Assembly (NCBI GenBank): GCA_035294565.1
Contig: DATGKR010000030.1
Span: forward strand, 1 to 50,967
DNA length: 50,967 nt
Reading direction: 5' to 3'
Origin: DATGKR01 sp035294565
GTDB taxonomy: Bacteria; Actinomycetota; Acidimicrobiia; Acidimicrobiales; Palsa-688
Each line of letters begins with the position of its first letter. Position 1 is the stretch's first letter. Below the pieces are notes generated by a model, which made no database searches, was not told the origin of the DNA, and saw nothing but the letters and a program-made list of their open reading frames with translations. This document shows positions 1 through 8,257 of this stretch, one piece after another. The position numbers and the translations under genes were made by a program.

Positions 1-269
1 ACCCCGGGAGTGTCCCCGCGGCGCGGGCCGACGACCTCGATGCGCTGGGGCTCGGGCCGCTTGTCGGTCCTCGGCGCGGCGACCGAGACGATCGCGATCC
101 CTTCGAGCTCGAAGTCCGCCTCCGCCCTCAAGACGTCGCCGGTCTTCGCCCCTCGTGGCAGCAGCGACCCGTCGAGCACGCCGCGCGGCTCACGAGCGCC
201 GGCCGCACGCCACGTCCACGTGCCGTCGGGGCGCGCGCTGGTCAGCTCGATCTCGATACGACGGGCCAC
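1..269 (-). CDS. Conserved hypothetical protein (N-terminal part, cut by window edge)
   Basis: The minus-strand frame opens with a GTG at 269 and runs off the left edge, giving about 89 residues that begin MARRIEIELTSARPDGTWTW. The codons are strongly GC-biased at third positions and the frame has no stop. From memory, very similar short beta-rich N-termini occur in uncharacterised actinobacterial proteins, but I cannot name a family or function. There is no signal peptide or membrane segment in the visible part. It is divergent from the hydrolase gene that starts at 393. The frame is too short and truncated to appear as a full ORF. Confidence 0.6.
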   Translation of the reverse strand, partial: MARRIEIELTSARPDGTWTWRAAGAREPRGVLDGSLLPRGAKTGDVLRAEADFELEGIAIVSVAAPRTDKRPEPQRIEVVGPRRGDTPG

Positions 270-392
270 CCCAGAAAGCTATCGTCTTTCCCGGCGGCCC
301 CAGCCCCGTGTTTTGCCGGCGGTCCGGTCCCGGTCCTCGCCGGGCTGTTCCGCCCCCGAGCCGGGCCCCGCCCCTGCGGCGCCCTGTAGCCT

Positions 393-1082
393 GTGGAGAT
401 GGCCGAACGGGCTGTGCTGCTGGTCCACGGCTTCGCCTCCTCCTTCGAGCGCAACTGGCGCCAGCCGGGCTGGGTGGACGTCCTGGAGGAGGAGGGCCAC
501 CGGGTTCTCGGTGTCGACCTGCTCGGCCACGGCGGGGCGGCCAAGCCGGCCGAGCCAGAGGCCTACCGGGATCTGGAGAGCTGCGTCGAAGCGGCTTTGC
601 CGGCCTCCGAGGTGGTCGACGCCGTCGGCTTCAGCCTCGGAGGGCAGCTGCTGCTCCGCCTCGCCGCGAGGTCGCCGCGGCGCTTCGGGCGAATCGCGCT
701 CGGCGGCGTCGGCGACAACGTGTTCTCCGTCTCTGACCCCGAGCCCGCCGCCCGGGCGGTCGAGGAGGGCCTGGCGGGGGAGTCGGGCCACCACGCCGCC
801 GGCGCCTTCGCCCGCTTCGCCCAGGCGCCGGGCAACGACCCAGCGGCGCTCGCCGCCTGCCTGCGCCGCCCTCACGAGCCGCTCACCGAAGAGGAGCTGT
901 CCCAGGTCGCGCTTCCGGTGCTGGTCGTGCTCGGCGACCGTGACTTCGCCGGCCCCGCCGACAGGCTCGTCGCCGCCCTGCCCGACGCCCGTCTCGTGAG
1001 CCTGGCGGGCGCCGACCATTTCGGGACCCCCCAGGACTTCCGGTTCATCGAAGCCGTCGTCGACTTCCTCTCGGCTGGCTAG
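393..1082 (+). CDS. Alpha/beta hydrolase
   Basis: A 229-residue alpha/beta-hydrolase-fold protein of normal length for a single-domain, lidless or short-lid esterase-like enzyme. The visible landmarks are the oxyanion-side HGFASS near residue 13, the nucleophile elbow GFSLGG near residue 68, an acid in LGDRDF, and the catalytic histidine in GADHFG near the C-terminus, so the Ser-Asp-His triad looks complete. The substrate cannot be read from the sequence. The start is either GTG 393 or ATG 399, which lies two codons downstream; neither has a well-spaced Shine-Dalgarno sequence. No signal peptide is visible, so it is probably cytoplasmic. It is followed 17 bases later by a small basic ORF on the same strand. 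Confidence 0.85.
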   Translation: MEMAERAVLLVHGFASSFERNWRQPGWVDVLEEEGHRVLGVDLLGHGGAAKPAEPEAYRDLESCVEAALPASEVVDAVGFSLGGQLLLRLAARSPRRFGRIALGGVGDNVFSVSDPEPAARAVEEGLAGESGHHAAGAFARFAQAPGNDPAALAACLRRPHEPLTEEELSQVALPVLVVLGDRDFAGPADRLVAALPDARLVSLAGADHFGTPQDFRFIEAVVDFLSAG

Positions 1083-1099
1083 CGGCTATCGTCTCGGCG

Positions 1100-1231
1100 A
1101 TGGGTAGAGGAGCTCGTTCCACCGTGCGCTGGAAGCACGACCGCATCCGCCGCAAGAAGGCGCGCGACGCCCGGGTGCGGGCGGCCAAGGCGGCCACCCG
1201 CAAGCAGCAGCCCGCCCAGACCTCGGCCTAG
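1100..1231 (+). CDS. Small highly basic protein (43 aa)
   Basis: An ATG at 1100 opens a 43-codon frame starting MGRGARSTVRWKHDRIRRKK and ending with a TAG at 1229-1231. About 40 percent of the residues are Arg or Lys, and the middle is a basic helix-like stretch (KKARDARVRAAKAATRK). The size and composition recall small ribosome-associated or RNA-binding proteins, but I do not recognise a named family. It lies 17 bases after the hydrolase gene on the same strand and is convergent with the diiron gene. It could be a chance ORF, although the codon bias and the clean start support it. Confidence 0.55.
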   Translation: MGRGARSTVRWKHDRIRRKKARDARVRAAKAATRKQQPAQTSA

Positions 1232-1306
1232 GAGGGCCCGAAGCAGCCCGACAGGGGCGGTTCCGCCGGCGCCTCCTCGGGGGTGGGGTCGCTCCGGCGG
1301 GCCCTC
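1232..1306. terminator. Possible bidirectional terminator between convergent genes
   Basis: A 9-base inverted repeat, GAGGGCCCG at 1232-1240 and CGGGCCCTC at 1298-1306, brackets the whole gap between the convergent small basic ORF and the diiron protein gene. The loop is long (57 bases) and there is no T-tract, so termination is only a guess. Confidence 0.25.
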
Positions 1307-2406
1307 TAGCCGGCCTGGCTCGCCGGTAGGGGCGCTTCGACCTGCAGGCGCTCGTACTCGGCGCCGGTGTCCTCCCAGTTCTCGAACTCGAGGACGCCGA
1401 GCTCGCCGAAGCGCTGGCGCAGCCATCCGTCGCCGGCGTCGAGCAGGCCGAGCTTCTTCAGGTTGGGGACGATCTTGGAGAACAGAACCCGGCGGAACTC
1501 GAGCTGCACCGGGTTGTGCAGCATCACCTCGCAGCACTCCTTGACCGGCATTCCCAGCGCCTCCCACACCTCCTGGGAGAGGAACCGGTCGCGCATGCGG
1601 ATCGCAGCCTCGTAGCAGAACTCCTGGCGTTCGCGGACCTCGGCGGCGGTCAGGTCCTGGTAGGCCTCCTTGAGCGAGATCACCCCGAAGGCGACGTGGC
1701 GCGCCTCGTCGGACATGACGTAGCGGGTGATCTGCTTGAGGAGGGGGTCGGGGCTGAACTGGTACTGGAAGCCGAAGGCGGCGAGGGCGAGCCCCTCGAC
1801 CATGATCTGCATCCCCAGGTAGGTGAAATCCCAGCGGGGATCGGCGAGGACCGTGTCGAGCAGGTCGCGCAGGTGCACGTTGACGGGGAACTCCCATTCG
1901 AGCTTCTCGCGCAGGTACTTGGCGTAGACCTCCACGTGGCGGGCCTCGTCCATCACCTGGGTGGCCGCGTAGTACTTGGCGTCGATCCAAGGGACGGCGT
2001 CGACGATCTTGGCGGTGCACAAAAGGGCGCCCTGCTCGCCGTGCATGAACTGGCTCAGCGTCCAGGCCATCGACGCGTGCCCCAGGGTGGCCCGCTGCTC
2101 GGCGGTCAGCTTGGCGAAGGGACCCTCGTCGGTCTGGCCCATGACGTTCAGCGGGTTGGCCGGGTCGCGCGCGCAGTCGATCTGGCCTCCGACGGACCAG
2201 TCGATGTCCGTCTCGGCGTTCCACTGAGACACTTTTGCCTTCTCGTAGAGCTTGTTGAGCGCCTCGCGGCGACCCTTGCCGTAGTCCCAGGTGAAAAGCG
2301 AGTCGAACGCCGTTCCAACCTCGCGGATGAGCGCCTGCTTCTCCTCGGTCGAAACCGTGCGCGCCAGCTCGTCGATGGTGCCGCTTTGGACCTCGGCTGC
2401 GGTCAT
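1306..2406 (-). CDS. Ferritin-like diiron protein
   Basis: A 366-residue all-helical protein with the four-helix-bundle diiron signature of the ferritin-like superfamily. The likely ligands are the Glu in FMHGEQGALL, the E..H pair in DEARHVEVY, the Glu in IMVEGLALAAF and the second E..H pair in DEARHVAFGV. This EXnEXXH...EXnEXXH pattern is that of R2-like and AurF-like oxidases/oxygenases rather than storage ferritins. The substrate is unknown. The ATG at 2406 has a good Shine-Dalgarno sequence (GGGAGGG about 6 bases upstream). The gene is divergent from the recombinase, with a short shared promoter region. It is monocistronic by context. Confidence 0.8.
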   Translation of the reverse strand: MTAAEVQSGTIDELARTVSTEEKQALIREVGTAFDSLFTWDYGKGRREALNKLYEKAKVSQWNAETDIDWSVGGQIDCARDPANPLNVMGQTDEGPFAKLTAEQRATLGHASMAWTLSQFMHGEQGALLCTAKIVDAVPWIDAKYYAATQVMDEARHVEVYAKYLREKLEWEFPVNVHLRDLLDTVLADPRWDFTYLGMQIMVEGLALAAFGFQYQFSPDPLLKQITRYVMSDEARHVAFGVISLKEAYQDLTAAEVRERQEFCYEAAIRMRDRFLSQEVWEALGMPVKECCEVMLHNPVQLEFRRVLFSKIVPNLKKLGLLDAGDGWLRQRFGELGVLEFENWEDTGAEYERLQVEAPLPASQAG

Positions 2407-2540
2407 GGTCGCCCTCCCTTGTTGTTTACGGTGTGAAGTTTAGCGCCCGGCGCGATCCCCGCTGGTTTACCGATAACTGCGATTATCCGGAAAAAGTTGG
2501 GTCCACCGGCGTCCCGTCTCCTCCGGTTAGCTTCGCCGTA

Positions 2541-3569
2541 GTGGCCGCCCGCCCCCAACCGACCGTCGCGCCGCGCAGGCGCCTGACCGACGAGTCGGCG
2601 TTTCGCGACGTCGTCGAGGCCTGGCTGACCAACATCGGAGCCGCCAAGCCGTCGCCCGCCACGCTCGCCGGCTACCGCCGTGACGTCGAAGGGGTCGCCG
2701 GGCGCCTGGCGGCCCTCGAAGGGCTGGGCAGCGCCGAGCAGGTCCTTTTGGCCAGGCTCGACCGCCAGGCGCTTGTCGCGGCGTTCGCCTCCTGGGCGGC
2801 GGACCACGCTGCGGCGTCGGTGAGGCGGGCGCACTCGGCGTGGTCGAGCCTCTTCGACTTCCTCGTGGCCGAAGGGGTCGTCGAGGGCAACCCGATGGCC
2901 GCCGTTCCCAAGCCGAAGACCCCGTCCAGCCTGCCCCGCTCCATCCGCGCTCCCGACGCGGTGGCCCGGCTTCTTCGCGCTGCCTCCGAGGAGGATCCGC
3001 GGGCGCGCGACCCCTGGCCGGCCCGGGACCTCGCCCTCGTCGCCACCTTCTGCCTGACCGGTGTCCGCGAGGCGGAGGCCGCCGGGCTGTCGATGGGTTC
3101 GCTCGCCGGCGAAGCCGGCAACCGGCGACTGGAGGTGGTCGGCAAGGGCCGCAAGATGCGCCCCATTCCCCTGGACGCGACGCTCGACGGGGTCCTGGCC
3201 GCCTACCTGGCCGAGCGGGCCCGTCGTTTCCCCCGACACGACCTCGACCATCCGGCCACCCCGCTGTTCGTCGACGCGCGCGGCAGGCGGATGAGCGTCG
3301 ACCAGATCCGCTACCTGGTGGCCAGGCTCTACACGAGGGCGGGGATCCGTTCCCAGGTGCCCGCCGGCGCGCTGGTCCACGCGCTGCGCCACACCTTCGC
3401 GACCGCCGCCCTCGAAGCCGGCGCCGACGTGGTGGAGCTGCAGGAGCTCCTCGGCCACGCCAGCCTGGAGACGACCCGCCGGTACCTGTCGGCCACCGCG
3501 CAGGGCCTCCGGCATGTCATCGCCGCCCATCCCGGACGGGCGGCGCTGCGCGACGCGCTCGAACGCTGA
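2541..3569 (+). CDS. Tyrosine recombinase (XerC/XerD-like integrase)
   Basis: About 342 residues from GTG 2541. The N-terminal half is a SAM-like core-binding domain (a stretch beginning DESAFRDVVEAWLTNIG). The C-terminal half carries the full catalytic set of tyrosine recombinases: Arg in LTGVREAEAAGL, Lys in GKGRKMRPIPL, HALRHTFAT (H-x-x-R), His in LLGHASLETT, and the nucleophile Tyr in RRYLSAT. The frame stays open upstream to a GTG at 2433, but that extension has no Shine-Dalgarno sequence and looks non-coding. The length fits Xer-type chromosome dimer resolvases; however, there is no phage or plasmid context and no visible attachment site, so a housekeeping role versus an integrase role stays open. 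Confidence 0.85.
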   Translation: MAARPQPTVAPRRRLTDESAFRDVVEAWLTNIGAAKPSPATLAGYRRDVEGVAGRLAALEGLGSAEQVLLARLDRQALVAAFASWAADHAAASVRRAHSAWSSLFDFLVAEGVVEGNPMAAVPKPKTPSSLPRSIRAPDAVARLLRAASEEDPRARDPWPARDLALVATFCLTGVREAEAAGLSMGSLAGEAGNRRLEVVGKGRKMRPIPLDATLDGVLAAYLAERARRFPRHDLDHPATPLFVDARGRRMSVDQIRYLVARLYTRAGIRSQVPAGALVHALRHTFATAALEAGADVVELQELLGHASLETTRRYLSATAQGLRHVIAAHPGRAALRDALER

Positions 3570-3611
3570 CCGTCGGCGCGTCCAGAGGAGCCGAGCGGCG
3601 GGGCCGGCGGG

Positions 3612-5141
3612 CTACGCCGTTTCGCCGGCGGCGACGGCGGCGTCCCAGGTCGGGATCAGCCTGCGCGCGGCGAGAGCCTCGTCGACGCGTCCGACCGGCG
3701 TGGTGCGAGGCGCCGACTCCCCCACGCCCGCCTCCTCGCCGGCGATGGCGATCAACGCGTCGGCGAGGGCGGCTACCGTCTCGAGGCTCTCCGTCTCGGT
3801 CGGTTCGATCATGAGCGCCTCCTCCACGATGAGCGGGAAGTAGACGGTGGGCGCATGGAAACCCTCTTCCAACAGGCGCTTGGCCACGTCGACGGCGCGC
3901 AGGCCTTTCTGCTTCTTGAGGCTCGCTGTGGAGGCGACGAACTCGTGCATGTTGGGCCGGTCGTAGGGCAGGTCGTACACGCCGCGAAGGCGGTGGCGAA
4001 GCCAGTTGGCGTTGAGGACCGCCGCGTCGGCCACTCCCCGCAGGCCGTCGCCGCCGGCCGAGAGGATGTAAGACCACGCCCGTGCCAGGGCGAGGGCGTT
4101 GCCGTGCCAGGAGTGGACCCGGCCGATGCTGCGGGCCGGGGTGCGCCATTCGAACGTCCCGTCGGGCCGGCGGGAGGGCAGCGGGCCGGGCAGGAACTCG
4201 GCGAGGCGCTCCGAGACGGCGACCGGCCCAGCCCCCGGCCCTCCGCCTCCGTGGGGAACGGCGAAGGTCTTGTGCAGGTTCATGTGGACGATGTCGAAGC
4301 CCATGTCGCCCGGGCGGGTCACGCCGAGGATGGCGTTCAGGTTGGCGCCGTCGTAGTAGAGGAGGCCCCCCGCCGAGTGGACGGCGGTGGCGATGGCGGT
4401 GATGTCCTCCTCGAAGAGACCGAGCGTGTTGGGGTTGGTGAGCATGATGCCCGCTACGTCGGCGTCGAGACGGGCGCGCAGGGCGTCGAGGTCCACCAGG
4501 CCGCGCCGGTCCGACGGCACCGTCACCGTCTCGTAGCCGCCGAGGGTCACCGACGCCGGGTTGGTGCCGTGCGCCGAGTCGGGGATGATCACCTTGCGGC
4601 GCGTCTCCCCCCTCGCCGCGTGCCACGCCCTCATGAGCAAGAGACCGGTCAGCTCCCCGGCCGCGCCGGCCGGCGGCTGCAGCGTCGCCGCGTGCATCCC
4701 GGTGACACGGCAAAGAGCGTCGGACAGGGACCAGAGCAGCTCCAGCCAGCCCTGAGCCTGCGCGGCCGGCGTCGCGGGGTGCACGCCGGTGAGCCCCGGC
4801 AGGGAGGCGGCGTCGTCGCAGAGCTTCGGGTTGTACTTCATGGTGCACGACCCGAGCGGGTAGGCGCCAAGGTCGACGGAGTACTGGCGGTGGGTGAGGC
4901 GGGTCACGTGGGCGACCAGGTCTCTCTCGGAGACCTCGGCGAGCTCGGCCGGCTCGGCCCTCAGATGCTCGGCGGGCAGCAGCTCATCGGGGTCCCATTC
5001 GGGGACGCCGGTGGTGCGGAACGAGCAGGCCCGACGGCCGGGGCTGGAGTACTCGAACACGGTGGGCTCGTGGTGCCGGCCCGACAAAGGGGCGCTCCAG
5101 GCGCGGCCGCCAGGCGCCGGGGACGTGGCGCCCGCCGGCAT
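3612..5141 (-). CDS. gcvPB: Glycine dehydrogenase (decarboxylating) subunit 2
   Basis: A 509-residue C-terminal half of the split P-protein of the glycine cleavage system. It decarboxylates glycine with PLP and passes the aminomethyl group to lipoyl-GcvH. The PLP lysine is K291 in NLHKTFAVPHGGGGPG, preceded by the phosphate-binding Gly-rich region and the conserved DSAHGTNPAS. The ATG at 5141 overlaps the TGA of gcvPA by one base, so the two subunits are translationally coupled. The frame stays open far upstream through gcvPA and gcvT, but that is only an antisense-free GC-rich shadow. About 30 N-terminal residues before the conserved region are unusual and Pro/Gly-rich. Confidence 0.95.
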   Translation of the reverse strand: MPAGATSPAPGGRAWSAPLSGRHHEPTVFEYSSPGRRACSFRTTGVPEWDPDELLPAEHLRAEPAELAEVSERDLVAHVTRLTHRQYSVDLGAYPLGSCTMKYNPKLCDDAASLPGLTGVHPATPAAQAQGWLELLWSLSDALCRVTGMHAATLQPPAGAAGELTGLLLMRAWHAARGETRRKVIIPDSAHGTNPASVTLGGYETVTVPSDRRGLVDLDALRARLDADVAGIMLTNPNTLGLFEEDITAIATAVHSAGGLLYYDGANLNAILGVTRPGDMGFDIVHMNLHKTFAVPHGGGGPGAGPVAVSERLAEFLPGPLPSRRPDGTFEWRTPARSIGRVHSWHGNALALARAWSYILSAGGDGLRGVADAAVLNANWLRHRLRGVYDLPYDRPNMHEFVASTASLKKQKGLRAVDVAKRLLEEGFHAPTVYFPLIVEEALMIEPTETESLETVAALADALIAIAGEEAGVGESAPRTTPVGRVDEALAARRLIPTWDAAVAAGETA

Positions 5142-6490
5142 CAGCGCACCACCTTCTCGAGGCAGGCGGCGAAGCCGTCGATCTCCGCTCTGGTGCGCCG
5201 CTCGGTCACCGCGACGAGCAGGGCGTCCCCCTCGTCGCGGACCACCCCACCCTCGACGCCGACGGGCACGCCGGCCAGGTAGCCCTCCTCGGCCATACGC
5301 TCGACGGCCACCTGGGCGGGGACGGGCAGCTCGACGGCGAACTCGCGCAGTGTCGGCGCCGAGGCGAGCAGCGACACGCCGGGGATCGACAACAGCGCCT
5401 CGCGTGCGTAGCGGGTGCCCCGCGCGCAGCGCAACGCCAGTTCGCGCAGCCCGGCGGTTCCCAGCCAGGCGAGCTGGATCATGCAGGCGACGGCGATCAG
5501 CGTCTGGTTGGTGCACACGTTGGAGGTGGCCCGCTCCCGGCGGATGTCCTGCTCGCGTGCGCGAAGCGTGGTGACGTACGCCGGGCGGCCCTCGCGGTCG
5601 ACGGTCCGGCCCACCAGCCGGCCGGGGAGCCGCCTCACCTGCTCGGCCCGGCAGGCGAACAGGCCCAAATACGGGCCGCCGAACGACAACGGCGTGCCCA
5701 GCGGCTGGCCCTCCCCCACCGCCACGTCGGCGCCGAGATCCCCGGGGCTGCGCAACAGCCCCGCCGAGACCGGGTCGAAGGCGGCGACGAGGAGGGCGTC
5801 GTGGCGGTCGGCGGCCGCCCTCGCGGCGGCTAGGTCCTCGACCGCCCCCAGGTAGTTGGGGGAGGCGACCAGCAGGCAGGCGGGAGCCTCGCCGTCCGGT
5901 GCGGCGGACCAGTCGGTGACCCCGTCGCGCAAGGGGATGTCCACCAGCCGATGCCCGGTACCCGAGGCGAAGGTGGCGAGCACCTGCCTCCAGTGGGGGT
6001 GCAAGCCTCCGCCCACCCACACGGTCTGTCGGCGCTTGGCGCCCACGGCAAGGTTGACGGCCTCCACCGCCGCCGACGCGCCGTCGTAGAGGGAGGCGTT
6101 GGCGACCGGCAGGCCCGCCAGGCGGGCGACCATGGTCTGGTACTCGAAGAGGGCCTGCAGGACCCCTTGGGCCACCTCGGGCTGGTAGGGGGTGTAGGCG
6201 GTCACGAACTCCGAGCGCGACGCCAGCCGGCGGGTGGCCGCGGGCACTTCGTGGTCGTAGGCGCCGGCACCGGCGAAGCACACCAGGTCGCTGCCCGCCC
6301 GGTTCAAGCCGGCGAGGCGCTCCATCTCGGCCGCCACGTCGGGCTCGGACATGCCCGCCGGCAGGTCCAGGCCGCCGGCGAGTCGCAGAGCCTCGGGCAC
6401 CGCCGCGAACAGGTCGTCGAGGGTGTCGAGGCCGATGTCGGCCAGCATCATCTCGATGTCCCTGTCTGTGTGGGGAACGAAGTTTCCCAA
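5141..6490 (-). CDS. gcvPA: Glycine dehydrogenase (decarboxylating) subunit 1
   Basis: A 449-residue N-terminal half of the split P-protein, starting MGNFVPHTDRDIEMMLADIG as is typical for GcvPA. It pairs with GcvPB to form the PLP-dependent glycine decarboxylase of the glycine cleavage complex. Conserved segments include the F-x-G-x-G-x-Y-D-H stretch (CFAGAGAYDHEVPA), the TPYQPEVAQG motif, and NVCTNQTLIA near the C-terminus. It starts 3 bases after gcvT ends and overlaps gcvPB by one base, so gcvT-gcvPA-gcvPB is one operon. In many actinobacteria the P-protein is a single chain of about 940 residues, so the split form here is notable. Confidence 0.95.
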   Translation of the reverse strand: MGNFVPHTDRDIEMMLADIGLDTLDDLFAAVPEALRLAGGLDLPAGMSEPDVAAEMERLAGLNRAGSDLVCFAGAGAYDHEVPAATRRLASRSEFVTAYTPYQPEVAQGVLQALFEYQTMVARLAGLPVANASLYDGASAAVEAVNLAVGAKRRQTVWVGGGLHPHWRQVLATFASGTGHRLVDIPLRDGVTDWSAAPDGEAPACLLVASPNYLGAVEDLAAARAAADRHDALLVAAFDPVSAGLLRSPGDLGADVAVGEGQPLGTPLSFGGPYLGLFACRAEQVRRLPGRLVGRTVDREGRPAYVTTLRAREQDIRRERATSNVCTNQTLIAVACMIQLAWLGTAGLRELALRCARGTRYAREALLSIPGVSLLASAPTLREFAVELPVPAQVAVERMAEEGYLAGVPVGVEGGVVRDEGDALLVAVTERRTRAEIDGFAACLEKVVR

Positions 6491-6493
6491 CGT

Positions 6494-7576
6494 CTAGCTC
6501 ACTCCTCGGTCCTTCTCGACGAACGGGAGGGGCACGACCCTGCCGGGCAGGGGGCGGCCCCGCAGATCCACCTCGACCGCCGTGCCCGGCTCGGTCCCCG
6601 GCGGGAGGAAGGCGAGGGCGATCCCGTGGCCGAGCACCGGAGAGAAGTTGCCGCTTGTCACCTCGCCGACCCGCTTGCCGTCTACCAGCACGCCCGCACC
6701 GGCGCGCGGCGGTTGGCGCCCTTCGGTGGCGAGCCCGGCGAGGCGGCGCCGGACCCCCTCGCGGCGCTCCCTCTCGAGGGCGGCCCGGCCCCGGAAACCC
6801 TCCGGCTTGGTCCAAGACACCACCCACTCGAGGCCCGCCTGGAGCGGGGTGATGCCCGGTCCGAGCTCGTGACCGTGCAACGGCAGCGCCGCCTCGAGGC
6901 GGAGGGTGTCGCGCGCCCCCAACCCTGCCGGTGACACGCCGAGTGCCAGCAGTTCCTCCCAGAAGGCGGGGGCGGCGTCGGCGGGAACCGAGCACTCGAC
7001 GCCGTCCTCGCCGGTGTAACCGGTGCCGGCGGCGACGCATGCGGCCCCCTTCCAGGAGAAGCGGGTCACCCGGAACCTGCCCACGGCCGCCGCGTCGGGG
7101 GCGAGGGGGCGCAGCCGGTCGCGGGCGGCGGGGCCCTGCACGGCGATCACCGCCCGGCGGGCGGTGACGTCCTCACCGCCGAGCGCCTTGCGCACCCGGA
7201 CGGTGTTGGAAGCGTTGGGCATCACGTCGAACACCTCGTCGTCGACCCACCAGACGATGATGTCGTCGAGCACCGAGCCGTCCGCCTCGTCGAGGAGGTG
7301 GGTGTACTGGGCTCGGCCGGGCCCGATCTTGCCGAGGTCGTTGGTCAGGGTCCTCTGCAGCAAGCCCCGCGCGTCGGGGCCCGACAGGCGGACCGTCCCG
7401 AGGTGGCTCACGTCGAAGGCGACCGCGTCGTTGCGGCACGCCAGGTGCTCTGCCAGGGTGCCCGCAGGGTAGGACAGCGGCATCTCCCACCCGCCGAAGG
7501 GGACCATCCGGGCTCCGAGCGAACGGTGGGCCGAGTCGAGGGGCGAACGGCGCAGCGCAGGGCCGGTCTCGGTCAA
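6494..7576 (-). CDS. gcvT: Aminomethyltransferase (glycine cleavage T protein)
   Basis: A 360-residue T-protein that moves the methylene group from aminomethyl-lipoyl-GcvH to tetrahydrofolate, releasing ammonia. Family landmarks: MVPFGGWEMPLSYP, the FDVSHLGTVRLSGPDA stretch, GYTGEDGVE, GLGARDTLRLEAALPLHGHE and a C-terminal GEVTSGNFSPVLG. The start is a TTG at 7576 with an AAGGG sequence just upstream; no ATG fits the conserved N-terminus. It is the first gene of the gcvT-gcvPA-gcvPB run and lies 116 bases downstream of the MerR gene. I looked for a glycine riboswitch in that gap and saw none. Confidence 0.95.
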   Translation of the reverse strand: MTETGPALRRSPLDSAHRSLGARMVPFGGWEMPLSYPAGTLAEHLACRNDAVAFDVSHLGTVRLSGPDARGLLQRTLTNDLGKIGPGRAQYTHLLDEADGSVLDDIIVWWVDDEVFDVMPNASNTVRVRKALGGEDVTARRAVIAVQGPAARDRLRPLAPDAAAVGRFRVTRFSWKGAACVAAGTGYTGEDGVECSVPADAAPAFWEELLALGVSPAGLGARDTLRLEAALPLHGHELGPGITPLQAGLEWVVSWTKPEGFRGRAALERERREGVRRRLAGLATEGRQPPRAGAGVLVDGKRVGEVTSGNFSPVLGHGIALAFLPPGTEPGTAVEVDLRGRPLPGRVVPLPFVEKDRGVS

Positions 7577-7692
7577 AGGGCGCCCTTGCGCGGCTGCACG
7601 CTCACCGCCCAGAGCCTAGTGCCCTCCCGCAGCCCCGCCCGGGGGTTGCGCCCTTCCAGGTCCTCAACGCCGACCCGCCGGTCGGCGACGGG

Positions 7693-8187
7693 TCAAACGG
7701 CTCCGGCTGCGGTTTCGGCCTCCGAGGGCCCGCCCGCCGTCGTGGTCTCGGCGCGCAGGGCGGTGATCGCCGCCTCGATCTCCGACACCACCCCGCCGAG
7801 GGGAACGATGTTGAGCACCGTCTGGCCCCCTTTGAGAAGGTCGACGATCTCCTCGCCGCTGCGGGCGAGCACCGAGCGGCGGTCGTCTATGACCAGGTTC
7901 GCCGCGGCGAGATCCTCGCCGCTCGACCTCAGGCATTCGATCGCCCGGCGGGCTGCCTGCAGGGACACGCCAGCGTCGAGCAGTCTCTTGATCACCTTGA
8001 GCTGGACGAGGTCCGAATAGGAGTAGAGCCGCTGCGAGCCGCTCCCCCGGGCCTGGCTGATGGACGGGTGCAGCAGCCCGGTGCGCGCCCAGTAGTCCAG
8101 CTGGCGGTAGGTGATCCCCACGATGGAGCAAACCTGGGGACCCCGGTAGCCGTTGGCGGCGGGCTGGCTTTCGGTGCGGACCGGCAT
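7693..8187 (-). CDS. MerR-family regulator (Rv1830-like)
   Basis: A 164-residue protein with an N-terminal winged helix of the MerR type: YRGPQVCSIVGITYRQLDYW, then ARTGLLHPS, GSGSQRLYSYSDLVQLKVI and a coiled dimerisation helix with REaIECLR-like spacing. It lacks an obvious effector-binding domain; the C-terminal 60 residues contain a conserved-looking region (GQTVLNIVPLGGVVSEIE) and an Ala-rich tail. I chose ATG 8187 because a GGAGG lies 5 bases upstream; a GTG at 8205 is in frame but has no such site. In M. tuberculosis the homologous position is Rv1830, next to Rv1829 and Rv1828, as here. The target genes are unknown; the adjacent gcv genes are plausible. Confidence 0.85.
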   Translation of the reverse strand: MPVRTESQPAANGYRGPQVCSIVGITYRQLDYWARTGLLHPSISQARGSGSQRLYSYSDLVQLKVIKRLLDAGVSLQAARRAIECLRSSGEDLAAANLVIDDRRSVLARSGEEIVDLLKGGQTVLNIVPLGGVVSEIEAAITALRAETTTAGGPSEAETAAGAV

Positions 8188-8257
8188 GGTGGCCTCCGGG
8201 ATCACAGGCGAGTAGTTACGCCAGTGTGCTGTAGTCGGAGCCCGAAAGCAAGAGGCT

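Noticed and set aside
2433..2540. Longer N-terminus for the tyrosine recombinase from GTG 2433
   Set aside because: No Shine-Dalgarno sequence, unusual amino-acid content, and it overlaps the promoter gap of the divergent gene. GTG 2541 gives a family-like length.
2672..3166. Minus-strand frame inside the recombinase gene
   Set aside because: Shadow ORF with Ser/Arg/Ala-rich composition and no motifs, opposite an intact catalytic domain.
3612..7040. A single open frame of 1142 codons on the minus strand
   Set aside because: Only its last 509 codons are GcvPB. The rest runs across gcvPA and part of gcvT in another frame, has Arg/Pro/Gly-rich shadow composition and lacks any domain. GC-rich DNA has few stops.
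7577..7692. Open stretch in the MerR reading frame after its TGA, ending in a TGA that overlaps the gcvT TTG
   Set aside because: It would encode about 37 residues (VADRRVGVEDLEGRNPRAGL and on) with no start codon. It could be a decayed extension, but chance is enough in this base composition.
7577..7692. Glycine riboswitch before gcvT
   Set aside because: The gap lacks the conserved glycine-aptamer strings and is too short for a tandem aptamer; I see no support.
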